A stretch of 64,000 nt of DNA from Mastigamoeba balamuthi. Lineage: Eukaryota; Evosea; Mastigamoebida; Mastigamoebidae. Location of the stretch: the NCBI GenBank assembly GCA_902651635.1, contig CACRSC010000020.1, forward strand, positions 299,560 through 363,559, read 5' to 3'. Below, one piece after another: positions 35,160-47,400 of the stretch; positions within the stretch are counted from its first letter, which is position 1; each line of letters opens with the position of its first letter. The position numbers and the translations under genes are program-made. The notes below the pieces were generated by a model. That model was not told where the DNA came from and did no database searches. It saw only the letters and a list, made by a program, of their open reading frames with translations.

Positions 35160-36624
35160 TCAGAGCTCAAAGCGTGACTTATGGGGGAATGTTGTCCTCA
35201 CGAACTCGAGGAGTTGCTCGAGTGCCTTGGCCTCCTTGGCGCTGCCATCCTGCAGACAGAGGCAGTCGGGGTCTTGGGCCAATATCCTCTCTAGCGAAGC
35301 CGCGTTCACGTCGGTCATGTCGCCCCACTCGACTGTGTGCAGAGATGCTCTGCCGAGGTCAGCGACGCCCTCGCCCAGCCCCAAGTGCAGCTGCGCCATC
35401 GCCATCACCACATCTGTCGTGTGCCGCAGCTGGTGCGTTGTCGTCGCGCTCATCTCACGGGGCCATAGAGACCACGCCATTTCCGACAGCCCCTGCGCGA
35501 GCACCAATCAGTTGATTTTCACAACAAAACGACAGCGAATTCGAGCAAAAGAACAGAAGTCCGCGTTTCAGATGACTCGATTCGGGATGTCGGCTCTGAG
35601 AGTTGGGCGATAATCAAGTGAACACGGGAAGAGAAATCAAGGGCACCTTGGACCACAGGTAGCACGAGTGGCTTGGGTAGCTGCGCGACCTCGGGCCGTA
35701 TCGCATGCTGAGGACCTCGTTGGTGAAATACAGCTGCCTGTGCCACGACGGCTCGAGGCACCCCGGGTAGCTGGGCGCCTTCTGCCTTCCTTTGTCTGCG
35801 CAGTGTGTCGATCTTGTGCGTCAGAGGACACTATTTCGGGGAGCGGGTTTTCCACGAAAATAGCACTGACGAAATACGGGTCGGCTCCCTCCCGTGACAA
35901 AGAAGCTGCGGGCTAGGGGCTTCCAGAGGAAGACGTCGTCGTTGAGGTAGAGGAAGCACTGCGAGAGGCCCGGGATGCGGTGCAGATTGGCCTCGATGGC
36001 GTTGGAGTTTTCGGTGGGCAGGCCGCCCGAGAGGTCTCCGGGGAAGATCGCCGCGTGCGGCACCACCGACACGCTTGACGCGTTCAGCCACTCTGGGACC
36101 TGCCCGTCGGTCACCAGGAACACGCTCCGCACCCAGGGGGCGTTCTGCTCGAGGGACCTGAGGCTGAACCTGAGCGTCCCTATGTCTCGTGTCCTCGACT
36201 CGGCCGCTGCGTCGGTGACCAATTGGTCCCTGACTCCGTGCGAGACCCCGCTGCCGTCCTGATCGGTAGCCGACGATCGTGCAGGCTTGCGGGACGTGCG
36301 GCTGTCAACCCACGTGTAGACAACGTCGATTTCCTGCAGGGCGAGAGGGCGAGAGGGCGAGGGGTCAATTCCCCTAGCTGCAGAAGTTTCCACACCACCG
36401 AGGTGCACACGCACATCGCATTGCACGCGGCCCACACGCCTCTGGCCACGCTGGCGAGCGACGCCCGGCCTCGTGTCTGTGGCCAGCGGCTCGTGGGACG
36501 CTGTTTGCTGATGTGTGGCCGACGAGGTAGCAGCGGACTGCTGAGCTTCTGCCCTGTGGGTCGCCAAGTACAGCTGGCACAGAGCAACGAGCAGAGCAAG
36601 AGGCACTAACAAAGCTGCACGCAT
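35160..36624 (-). CDS. Stealth-domain sugar-phosphate transferase (GNPTAB/capsule-phosphotransferase-like)
   Basis: ATG 36624 is followed by a hydrophobic segment that can act as a type II signal anchor (residues about 4-20). The Stealth conserved regions follow in order. CR1 is IDVVYTWVDS (about 36310-36340). CR2 includes FSLRSLEQNAPWVRSVFLVT, PEWLN, SNAIEANLHRIPGLSQ and YLNDDVFLWKP (about 35920-36175). CR3 includes SEMAWSLWPREMSATTTHQL (about 35430-35490). A CR4-like block DPDCLCLQDG lies near 35265, before the stop at 35160. Family members transfer a hexose-1-phosphate from a nucleotide sugar, for example GlcNAc-1-phosphate to mannose on lysosomal enzymes in eukaryotes, or in capsule polymers of bacteria. 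Introns lie at about 36345-36390, 35785-35880 and about 35510-35645. The position inside the receptor array is probably incidental. A Golgi location is expected. Confidence 0.85.
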
Positions 36625-37042
36625 ACTCTCGTACTTTGGGCAGCACTGCCTCTGCTTCCTGAGGCGAGTGACTTGCTTGGTCTCGCCTTTTTTTGCTTGA
36701 GAGGCGAGGCACAGGGCTCGGAAGGAGATGTGATGGATCTATTGTGCTTTTCCGGATCTTCATATGATCTCAAAATAGAGGCATCCTTTTCAATCGTGCT
36801 ACAGAACCTTCTACGCATTCGATTTCATCGCCACCTGAAGGGCCATCTATCTGGTGCGCATGGGATGTGTCCAGAAAAGTGAGCAGACAGGAGGATACGA
36901 GTTCTGTGCTGTACAATCGATCGCGGTCTTCGTTGCAGTGCCATTGCTCCTGTGGTTCGGCTGGCGTGTCTGTGCAATGGGTGGGTGCGACCACAGGGCG
37001 GCGCTGCTATTGGAGTGTGCAGCGGGGCCTCGAGGCATGCTG
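36625..37042. other. Intergenic spacer
   Basis: About 420 bp between the Stealth gene and receptor copy E. No gene is supported; it should contain the Stealth promoter. Confidence 0.35.
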
Positions 37043-40000
37043 TCACATGCCCTGCCCCGACGCCGGGGCCACGAGGTCTGGCGGCACGACGGCCACCATC
37101 ATGTCGTCGTCGGACAGATCCCGCACAATGGTGGGCAGAGACACGTCGCACAGGAAGGTGTTCCCTCCCGGCGAGCTGACGCTCAGGTCCGAGGGGATCT
37201 CGAAGCACCCGTCAGCCTGTTCGTCGAGGAGAAGGACCTGTGGTGTCAGAGAGCTGGTGGGGCGTCCGGGAGGGCTGCGGCTGCGCACGAAGATCTGAGG
37301 CCAGCTCCTGAGGATCTGGAACACTGAGGGCCTCCTCTCTGGCAGGCTCTGCCAGCAGCGGTGCAGTAGTGCCACGACCTCCTTGGGCGTCGACGGGTGG
37401 ATCTCTGGGAGCTCCCTGCGCTGCTGATGCCCCGCGAGGACCTGAAGGTCCACGTTTCCCGCCTCCGAGACCTGTGCGACCATGGAGTGCGACGGCGACC
37501 CGGGCGATCTGCTCGCAGACACTGCGGACATGGAAGACGACTGCTTCGAGCTCGAGTACGATGTGGAGGCGTGGTAATCGGCGGGGAGGAAGAGCTCCCA
37601 CAGAACGATCCCAAACGCTGGAGCCGAGCAAGGTCAGTACGTGAGGCTCTCTGCTCAGCCCTGGCGCACCGAAGACGTCACTTGCCGTGGTTGCCTGCTT
37701 GCCTGCGATGAGCTCGGGCGCAATCCAGTCGCAGTGTCTCCTGGCGTTGCTACTCGAGCTCTTCTTGTTACTGGAGCACCAGAAGTCGCAGATCTTGGTC
37801 ACCATGGTCCCGTCGATCTGTTCTGCTTGATGAGTCTGACTCGGGTGTTGTCCGCGCACCATGAGTGACTTGCTCGACAGGTTTCCGTGGACCACAGGTG
37901 GCCTCACCGAGTGCAGGTACGCTAGCCCCTTGATGACATCCTGGCAGCAGTGGTTTCCGGAGTGGTCTTGAGTCCGGCTGTTGTCTACTACTGAAGAAGG
38001 CTCACAAAGGCGATTGCGACTTGGTTGTAGTAGTTCATGTTCTGCCTGTTCTTCTTCAGGTACTCGTGCAGCGACCCAGATGCCATGTACTCTACGATAT
38101 CGAGTGAACAGTGAGCAGGTACGCAACAAATCGAGCCACGAAGAAGTTCGCACCGCTGACGATGAGGAGGTCAGTCTTTGACTCGCTGTACCCCAGCAGC
38201 ATCAGCAGGTTGGGGTGGTGCAGGCTGTGCGTCAGCGCCATCTCGCTCTTGACGGCCTCGAGGTCCTCTCGCGTGACGGCCGTCTTGTCGATGACTCTGA
38301 TGGCCACAGGTGTCCCGTGCCAGTCCCCGTTGTGCACTGTCCCGAAGTGGCCTTTGCCGATGCGCTCCCCGATCTCCAGCTCGCTCCTCTTGAGCACCTT
38401 CGGTGCCGACGAGCGACCTCTGCGCCTGACCAGAACCACCGCTACCAGGAGCGTGCACACGACTGTCGTCCCGGGAATCGTTGTCGACAGGATCACCATG
38501 AGGAAGTTGCTTCTGCTCGCAGGGACCTCGTCGGGATCGAACTCCTTCCCGCANCGATGAACGAGTGGCCGGGCACAGCGCCCTCGATGGCCTGATCGAC
38601 CCCGTCGTCGGCCGTGACGTTGGCGAACTGCGTGCTCGCGATCACGAGGCGCCTCTCCGTCAGGTTGACGCCCAGTAGCTGCAAGCCATGTGAGAGGAGA
38701 AGGCAGAGGCCCAGGGCCCAGGGTTTTGCATCCGAGAGCTCACGTTGCGCTCGCGACTCAAATTGAGGCCCTTGACAAAGTCGTTGCCCGCGTCCCAGTG
38801 CGTCTCGCTGCTCCACAGCAGAGTGATCCTGCTGACATTCTCGCGCTGCACCAGGAAGGCCGCGGCGGTGCGGGCCTCCTGGAGGTACGACGCGAACAGG
38901 TTGACGACCCCTCTGCGGTTGCAGCTGTGAGCTGCTGGCAGTCTGAATCAGTGCGCGCCTGTGGAACGGCCATCGGAGCTGCTGGAGGCCAGAGCGAGGA
39001 ATGATCAGCGGCAGCCGCTGCTGCAGGTCGACGAGGTCCACGACGACCTTGGCCTCCGCATCGGGCAGTCCGACCATCGCTACAGCCTGCGCCGGCAGAG
39101 TCAGCCACGCGGCAGGCCACTCAGGCCCACAGAAGCGCACGTTGGCCTTGGCGAGGGTCGCTGCCGCCGTGGCGGTGTCGGTGTTGAACATCGCGAGGGT
39201 CATGCCGCTCTCGCTCACGCTGTTGTGCTCGCTGATGGCGGCAGAGAGCCCGATCTGTAGTAAGACCTCCTCTGTGGACACCATGCCGCTGCTGACCCCC
39301 ACGGCAGCCCTAGGCGACGTGCTGTTCCACCCGAGCACCGAGCAGCCACTGAACTTGAACGTCGACTCCTCGACGGCTTCCAGCTCGCCGCTGGAAATGT
39401 TCATCTGCGTCATGTAGACCTCGTGTGCGCCCTGGTTGCACCAGTCGTCCTCGGTCTGCGCCGCCCCCTCGGTGCCCACGCCGTCGCCGTAGGGCCCCAG
39501 CGCGTAGCCGAAGACGCTGAACGTGCGGATGTCGCGGAAGATGGCGTCGAGGAAGTGGGCCCGCGTCAGCGGCCACCCGTTGAGCTCGAGGGCCCTCGAC
39601 GCGGCCGTGGCGATCAGGCGGCCCGCGATGAACCCCTCGAGCGACGCGTGGCTCACGTTCATGTCGGGCTGGTACATCGCCATCGCGTTCTGATACTCGC
39701 TGCAGCGGCCCGACGGTGAGCGGCGAAGGCACGGGAAGGCAGCGCACCTGACGAGGCGAGTGCCGATGCTGGTGGGCATGGGGACCATCTGGCTCAGGAA
39801 CACGCCCGAGGACAGCTGGGTCTCGAGGGCTCTCCGCGCCTGCGGGGACACAGCAGCGAAGAGCTCGTCGGCGGCGACCCATGCCATCGCGACGTACTGC
39901 ACGTCCAGCTTGCGCTGCCTCGCCATCTCTTCGATCAGCGCCCCCGACGCCCTCCCATCGGCGGCAAGCACCACGGCCTGCGGGTCCCCGTGTGCGCACA

Positions 40001-40766
40001 GCGTCGCCACGGCCTGCTCCGCCATCGCGCGCAGGCTGCCAGGCGTGTCGGCGGCGCGGTGGCCGAAAGACGAGAGCAGCGAGGTCCCCATGGACCTCAG
40101 CGACGCCGCGATGTAGTCCACGGCACCGCTCAGGGCGGGCGTGTCCTCGTAGAAGACGCTGGTGCTGTTGAGGACGTACCAGTTGCTCGACAGGAATGAG
40201 AGGATGGCGCTGATCTCTGCTGGGCCACCGGCCCTCACCAGCGCCACGCCCGTCCGCGGGGCCCCAAATGCCGCGCTCGCGTTCTGGAGGACCACAGACC
40301 GCCTGCGAAGGGCCTCGCTGCTCGACAGCCCGCCGATGTAGGGCACCGGCGCCCCGTCCGAGCCTTCGTACTCGAGCAGCACTCTGAGGGCGGCCTCGCT
40401 GGCGTACGCCCCGACGGTGCCGGTGATGGCGAACGCGGGCCCCATGCCGCCCGCGCCAAAGAAGAGAAGCTCCCTCGTGTTGCTCTGCAGGCGCTCGTCG
40501 TCGGCCGCGTCGTCGAGCGACACCAGCGCGAACTTGAGCAGCGACGTCTCGTTGGCGAGGGCGAAGGCGGCGCTGAGGCCCGCGCGCACGTCGACGCCGG
40601 ACTGGGCGTGCGGGCCCGTGAAGGGGGCCGACTGCCCCACGACCATCAGGGCGGCGCCGCTGTCGTCGGGCCGCACGTCGTACGAGATGTTCGCGCACGG
40701 CGAGAGGCCCGCTGCTGCGTGCGCCGCCGCGAAGACGCAGAGCGCAAGCAGTGCCGGGCGCTGCAT
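37043..40766 (-). CDS. Dual-PBP1 receptor pseudokinase family, copy E (module two interrupted by an N/gap)
   Basis: ATG 40766 begins the signal peptide. PBP1 module one (VVGQSAPFTGPHAQSG near 40620; FLDAIFRDIRTF near 39530; WCNQGAHEVYMTQ near 39430) is followed by the start of module two (NLFASYLQEARTAAAF near 38890). At base 38554 there is an N. Module two stops at GHSF and jumps to CGKEFDP, the segment just outside the membrane, so about 190 residues found in copies B-D are absent, including VGPFLDQ...CNQG. The membrane helix is at about 38415-38500. The kinase-like domain has GKGHFGTV, VAIR at about 38300, HGN at about 37881-37892 and DFW at about 37779-37789. The tail differs most from the others (FEIPSDLSVSSPGGN, DDDMMVAVVPPDL), ending at 37043. 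Confidence 0.8.
38554..38554. other. Ambiguous base marking a probable assembly gap
   Basis: This is the only N in the window. It falls exactly where roughly 570 bp of module two, present in all other intact copies, are missing. It most likely joins two contigs across a collapsed repeat rather than marking a true deletion. Confidence 0.7.
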
Positions 40767-41418
40767 GTGTGCCTGCTGTGTCTGTGTACGCAGTGTGTTA
40801 CGGTCTCTGTAGAGAACAGAGTATGAGTGAGCACTGGCGGTGCTGGGAATTATGCCCTCACCCATGCCGCAAAGGGGTAATGGCCTTTCTGCCATTAGCT
40901 CATAATCCACTGGGACGTCTTCTGTTGTCCCAATGCGGCGCGTTTTCCCCTCCCAAGCCGCGCAGCCTTGGAGCACCTCTCGTCAATTCCCCCTTGATCG
41001 GTTCGGTTAGCTGGCGAGCTGCCGCTGCAAGCACGGCGCCCCGGGAGACAGGGCAGAGGCGCAGGTCTGCCGCTGTTCAGAGCGCTCGCAGGCAAACTAA
41101 AAACTCGGCACCGCTTCCCAGAGTGGGCAACACGCTGCTTTGGGGATAAAGACTGTGCGGGAATTGGGGGGGAATTCAGAGTGAACATCGGGAAAGTTCG
41201 GATACCCGCCAGAACGCCAACAAGCACTTGATTGGCAAAACTCCACCAAAACAGCACCGGAACGCCACGCGGTGTGGGCCCACGAAAGTGCACAAGCGCG
41301 CGACAAAGGCTTGAGAGGTCCATGCAGGCTCGTTTCACCCGAGGGAAATGGAGACAGGGGAGACAGTAGGACAGGGGGGGTCACGTGAGGCACGCGAGAA
41401 CCCGCTGATCGGTGTTGT
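40767..41418. other. Intergenic region with a dispersed repeat
   Basis: About 650 bp between receptor copy E and the ABCA stop. No gene is supported. It contains the second copy of the dispersed repeat at 41173-41280. Confidence 0.35.
41173..41280. repeat. Dispersed intergenic repeat, copy 2
   Basis: Shares AATTCAGAGTGA, ACCCGCCAGAA and GTGTGGGC in the same order and spacing as 34678-34789. Confidence 0.35.
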
Positions 41419-44400
41419 CTAGCGCTGCTTCTGCGTGAGCTGTATGAACACCTCCTCGAGGGTGACCTGGCTCAGCGTGTACCCCTCGATGACTGCAGAG
41501 GCAACGTGCGCGGGGGCACCGTGAGCTGGCGGCAGGGAGGGCAGGGCGCCTCGGGGGAAGCAAAGGGAAGGGGGAGGCGTACACTGCGTCTTGGCGACCT
41601 CGAGCTGGCGGAAGCACTCGGAGAGCGAGGCGATGTTGGCGAGGTGGTACAGGCGCACGTCCTGCAGCACGTCGACGACGCGCGCGTTGCCCCACGAGAG
41701 GCGCTGGGCCAGGTCGTCGCAGGCGGCCTCCATGCGCGGGCCCTCCTCGCCCCTGTGGCGCTCGGCGGGCATCCGCACGCGCAGGTGGTAGCCCCCGCTG
41801 TACTTGTCCTTGAGGTGCTGCACGGACCCCAGGCAGTGCAGCGCGCCCTGCACGATGATGCCGATGCTGCTGCAGACGGCCTCGGCCTCCTCCATCGAGT
41901 GCGTCGTCAGCAGCACAGCGTTGCCCGGCGCGTCCCGGTGCCGCACAATCGCCCGCCACAGCGACCGCCGCGTCGCGGGGTCCATGCCCGTCGACGGCTC
42001 GTCCAGCAGCACCAGCCGCGTCTCGGGCATCAGCGCCAGCGCCACGCTCAGCTGCGCGGAAGGAATTAATGAGCACTCGAATTCTCAATTCAATTGAATT
42101 CGATAAATGAAGGGGAGTTCCGCGCGTGCCTTGCGGCGCGTGCCACCGCTGAAGGTGCCCGCGCGCTTGTCGCCAAAGGGGACGAGGTCGAGGGCGGCCA
42201 GCGACTTCTCGACGAGGCGGCGGACATCGGCGTCGGCGGCGTCGTTCTTGAGGCGGCACCAGAGCTCGAGGTGCTCACGGGCCGTCAGGTGGTCGTAGAG
42301 CGCGTCGGCCTGCATGCAGCGCCCCACGTGCGCGCCGCGGCTCCACGCGCTCCTGCTGCCCGCGAGCTCCACGCCCGCGACCTCGACGGCGCCGCGCGTG
42401 GGCGACACCTCGCCCGTCAGCATCGAGACGGTCGTCGTCTTGCCCGCGCCGTTGGGGCCCAGCAGCCCGACGCACGCGTTGGCGTGGACCCCGAGGCTCA
42501 CGTCCCGCACGGCCGCCAGCTTCCCGTAGTCCTTGCCCACGTGCCGCGCCACCAGCACGTCGTACGCCGGCGGCGACGCGTCGACGCGCACGCGCTCGGC
42601 GCGGACGTCCGCGTCCTCGGCGTCGTCGCCGGCGCCCTCGGAGGCGCGCGGGGCGGGGGCCGAGGGGCGCGGCAGGCGGACGAGCCAGTGCTCGACGGCC
42701 AGCGCAAAGGCGAGCAGCAGGAGCCACTGGGCGGCCAGCGCGATGAAGCTGTCCGAGACGCCGGTGCCGCGGGCGAGGGCCTCGCGGACGGTGGAGTACT
42801 TCGCGAGGAGGTAGGCGCCCGTCATGAACGACGACGTCGGGGGGAAGTAGCAGAGGTACTCGAGCAGCCGCGCGAGGTGCCGCTCCAGCACGATGCCGCG
42901 CGAGGCCAGCGGCAGCTCCACGACGAGGCGCAGCGCCCACGGGGCGATCGTGGCCAGCATGACCAGCACGAAGATCCACTCTGCCAGCGGCCGCACTCAA
43001 TTTGAGCCCCGCAGAACAATTGATAGGGGCTTTGGCGGGAGAGACAGAGAGCAGAGGCAAACAACCCTAGCAGAAGAGCAAACCCCCTCGACCCGATCCG
43101 CGCAACAAAGGGCGAGCGAGTGTGAGCGCAACTGATGCAGGTGTCGGCCTTCTTGAAGAGGAACGAGACGGCGTAGCAGAGCAGGTAGCAGCCCGAGGCG
43201 AACATCAGCGACAGCGGCATGAACAGCACAAACATCTCGCCCGCGATGCCGTGATAGCCAAAGGCTCCCAGGGGCACCCACACCAGCGCCATCGCGAGCG
43301 AGAGCACCGCCGTGTCGGCCAGCAGGTGCGCAAACACGTAGGCGGCGGGGCGCATGCCGCAGAGCACCATCTGCGACTTGACCATCGTCTCGCGCTCGCG
43401 CACTAGGCCCTGCACCGACATCGCCGCCAGCACCCCGAAGAGCATGAACAGCGACAGCGGCAGCAGCACCTCGCTCCCGTTCTCTGCCCCAGGGCCACGC
43501 GCAGTTGAGACCAAGGACTCTGGCCACGAGAGGGAACACGCTCCACCGGAGAAGAGGCGAGAGGGCGGGAAGAGAAAGAGGGGGTGTGGGGGCACCGGTG
43601 TCGGCATCGGCCTTGTCGTCGTGCGCGTGGCTGTCGAGGCTCAGCGCGTGGGCAGCGACCGTGTAGGTGCGCGTCCTGTCGTTCAGGACAGCGCGCAGGA
43701 ACGCCGTGTGCACCAGATGCATCGCCGCGGGCAGCGCGTCGCGCATAGTGTGATTGAAGAGGACTGTCGCGTTGAGGTCTTCAGCGGTCTCGGCCGCGCG
43801 GAACACGACGGCCGCCACGAAGTTGCCGATGCGCAGCGTCTCGTTCTGCAGCTCCCCGACCGACGCGTACCGGCGCCACTGGATCTTCTGTGTCGTCGCC
43901 ATGTCGACGACGCGCGCGGCCATCGGGGCCGCAGAGGCGTCGCCGACGACGTAGGGGACCACCGACTTGCCGTACAGCGCGGCAAAGTCCAGCGGGCGGT
44001 ACTCGTCGGTCGTCTGCGGCAGCGACGACGACGAGCCCGAACGCATCGCCAGCAGCAGCAGCGCGATCAGCACCGCCGGGGCGGCGAGCATCGCGGCGGT
44101 CCGCTTCCAGCTGCGCGCGTAGAGTCTGCGCAGGACCGCCAGCAGCGCGAAGAGCTGCTGGGCAAACGACGCGGGGCTGAACGAGCAGCGCCCGCCCTCC
44201 TCGAGCAGAGGCTCGGACAGCAGCTCCTTGGACGACCCCCTGAGCGCGCTGCTCTCCCCGGGGGCCTCTGGCGCGCCCTCGGACGAGTCCGGGGTCGCAG
44301 CTGCGGTGCTGGCGCTGCCCGAGGAGCTGTAGGACATCTTGAGGAAGACGTCCTCGATGGTCGTGAGGCTGAGGCCGAAGCTCTGGATTCCGAGCTTCTG

Positions 44401-47400
44401 CGCCGAGTCCTCGAGGCCCTTGAACATCGCGACGAAGCGCTGGGCCTCGCTGAAGGGGATGAGGATCTTCATGCTGGCCGCCTGGCTCTCGGCGAGCGTG
44501 GCCGCGGGGACGGCGCCCTGCACGTAAGCGATCACGGCAGAGGCGTCCGACTCGGGCTTCTTGGCGATGTTGAGGTAGTACCCCACCCCGAACCGCTGCT
44601 TCAGGTACCCGGGGCTGCCACCGCACCGCAGCTCGCCCTCGCCCATGATGAAGATGTGGTCGCTCAGCGCGTCCGCCTCTGCGCGAGAACCAGCGTCAGT
44701 CAACGTGACTGCAAACACTGTGCCCCTCAAGGAGGTCATGAATCGAGCCGACGCCAGCAGCCCGAACCTCTCCGAGACTGGAGGAAACCCGGGGAACGAA
44801 CACAGGGCCATTTGCATCGACAACGCCGTGGCGAAGGCCGACGAGGGCTCCAGGGGCTCCAGCAGGCCCAGCCCAGCACCGCCCGGTATCCCCCAGTTCT
44901 ACGTCGAGGGGGGGGGGCAGAGAGGACAGGGCGGGCGTGCCTTCCATCGAGTGTGTCGTGAGGATGACAGTACGCCCGGCCTTGAGGCGCTGCAGGAGGT
45001 CCCAGATCTTGCGGCGCGAGACAATGTCGATGCCCGTCGTGGGCTCGTCGAGGAAGACGGCCTTGGGGCTGCCGAAGAGCGCGATGGCGAGGCTGAGCTT
45101 CCTGCGCATCCCCCCGCTGAACGATCCCGCGAGGCAGTTGGCCTGCCCGTTGCCCGGCAGCTCCAGCTCGCGCATCAGCTCGCCGGCCTGGCGCTCGGCC
45201 GTGACCCTGTCGACGCCCTTGAGCGCCGCCACGAGCTCGAGGTGCTCGCGGGCCGTCAGGTTGGGGTAGAGCAGGTCAAACTGCGGGCAGACACCGATGT
45301 CCTGGCGGATCTGCTCCATCTGCGTCGCGACGCTCTGGCCCTCGACCTCGGCGTCGCCCGACGACGGCGGCAGCAGCCCCGTCAGCATCGATATCGTCGT
45401 CGTCTTGCCCGCGCCGTTGGGCCCCAGCAGCGCCGTGATGCGCCCGGGCAGGAAGCTCGCGCAGAGGCCGCGGACGGCCACGACGGGGCTCTGGCCCGCG
45501 GGCCTGAACTCCTTGCGCAGCCCGCGCGTCACGATGCCCGTCAGGCCCAGCTCCTGCGACGGCGCCTGCTCCTCGAACATGCTCGCGTCGCCGCCGTCGC
45601 GCTGCTGTGGCTCGGGGCCCCGCAGCTGCACGTCGGCCGCGCGGCGCCTGCGCGGCAGCCAGTAGTCGAGGCTGAAGGGGAACAGCAGCGACTTGGAGAC
45701 GCCGAACGAGCCGGGCAGCACCTCGGTGAGGTACCACGCCAGCGCACCGTAGAGGACCGTGTCGAACAGCAGCAGGCCCAGGAGCTCGGCGACGCTGAGC
45801 TCGTCGGGCGCGTGCTCGGCGAAGTTGCCGAAGCCGATGCCGTAGTGCGCAAACTCGGCGGCGACGACACGCTTTACGCTGAGGTAGAACGCCGCCGGCG
45901 ACGCCAGCGAGGCCACGGCGCCGATGAGCCTGCCCCGGGGCACGGCGGCGATCACCTGCCCCGTGATGTAGTTCCACAGGATTCCGATCAGCAGCGACAC
46001 CCTGTGCACGACGGAAGCGATGAAGACCCGGCAGAGAAGGCGGCGTCAGTGGCACAGAGACGACAACGTCGACCAGCGCAACGACGCAAACGAACGACAC
46101 CGTGCAACATCTCCGCAGCAACGACGGCAGAGCGCAAGAGGGGCGATGGGGGCGCACGTGTTGGAGTTGACGAAGACCTGGGCGAGGAGGCAGAAGGCGA
46201 GGGAGGAGGCGGCGAAGAGGAGGAAGAGGACGAGGACGAGGACGGGGCTGCTGAGGCGGTACATGCCGGCGGCGTAGCCCGAGGCGACCATGACGGCCAC
46301 GTTGTAGAGCAGCGGGGCGCCGAGCGTGACGACCCAGCTGGCCCAGAAGACGCCCTTGCGGAGGCCCATCATGAAGAGGTACTCGCGCACGCGCGAGGTC
46401 TTCTCGCTGCTGAGCTGGTTGAGGCTGACGATCGTGAAGGGCACAAAGGCCATCAGCAGCAGCTGCGGCACCGAGAGGCTCAGCAGCACGCCGAACACGT
46501 TGACGCTCGCGCCGCCCGTCGGCAGCAGCTGCGCGCTCAGCCCCACGGCGCGGCGCCCCGACGACGGCGCCGACGCCGCGGCGACGGCCGCGTTGGCGAC
46601 GGCGTTCTGCAGCGCCGCGAAGCCGCTGTCGTAGTAGCGCGACGAGTTGTAGGGCCCGTCGTCGAGCACGAGCGAGTCGCGCGGCGGCGGCGTCAGCGGC
46701 AGGTGCGTCGCGTTGAGCAGCAGCGTCGCGTTGAGGACGTCCGGGCGCCACGCCACGCCAGCCACAAACGCCCCGGGGTCCGCGCGGTACCGCGCGAGCA
46801 TCGCCGCCTCGGACGCGTCGTGGGCAACGGCCAGCGGCGGCCCGCCCGCCGGCGCCAGCGCGGAGGCCACGCGGGCCGCCGCCTCGCGCGCGTACGTCGC
46901 GTTGGGCGCGAACCGCAGCGCGCACGCCGGCGCCGACGGGCCGTACGCGCACGCCGTCCACGCGTCGCTGCCCCCGAGTCCCCCGACGACCCGCACGGGG
47001 TAGTCCACGACTGCGCGCGCGCGGCGGGGGCGGCGCGGTTTTTAGTTGGGTGGGCTCGGGAACCGGGAATTCCGGGACATTCCCGACCCCCGCGGGTGTG
47101 ACGTGTAGTTGCGTGTGATGACGTGGCACGCACCGGGGTCGGTCGTGATCGTGTTGGAGAGGTACGTGAAGAGGAAGAAGTAGGCGGCGGCGATGACGGC
47201 GAGCACCGCGGGGCAGCAGCACTCGGTGACGGTGCCTGTGCCGGCGCGCCGCGTGCCACGTCACTGGTGAGGGGATTCCACTGTGCGGGGGGAGAGGAGA
47301 GCAGCAGCAGCGGCAGGGAGGGCAGGTGAGGTGCTCACCGCATTTCATTCGGCGCTGGACGCGGAGGTTCTTGAGCAGCATGCCGCGCAGCTGCACGCCC

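Noticed and set aside
14787-40766. Reading the receptor kinases as active tyrosine-kinase-like enzymes
   Set aside because: The catalytic Lys, Asp and DFG Gly positions are changed in all four observable copies, so activity should not be claimed from homology.
44645-47101. Plus-strand ORF of 818 codons across the ABCA gene
   Set aside because: Antisense shadow of the transporter; Arg/His/Gln/Gly-rich composition typical of the third-position mirror of GC-rich genes.
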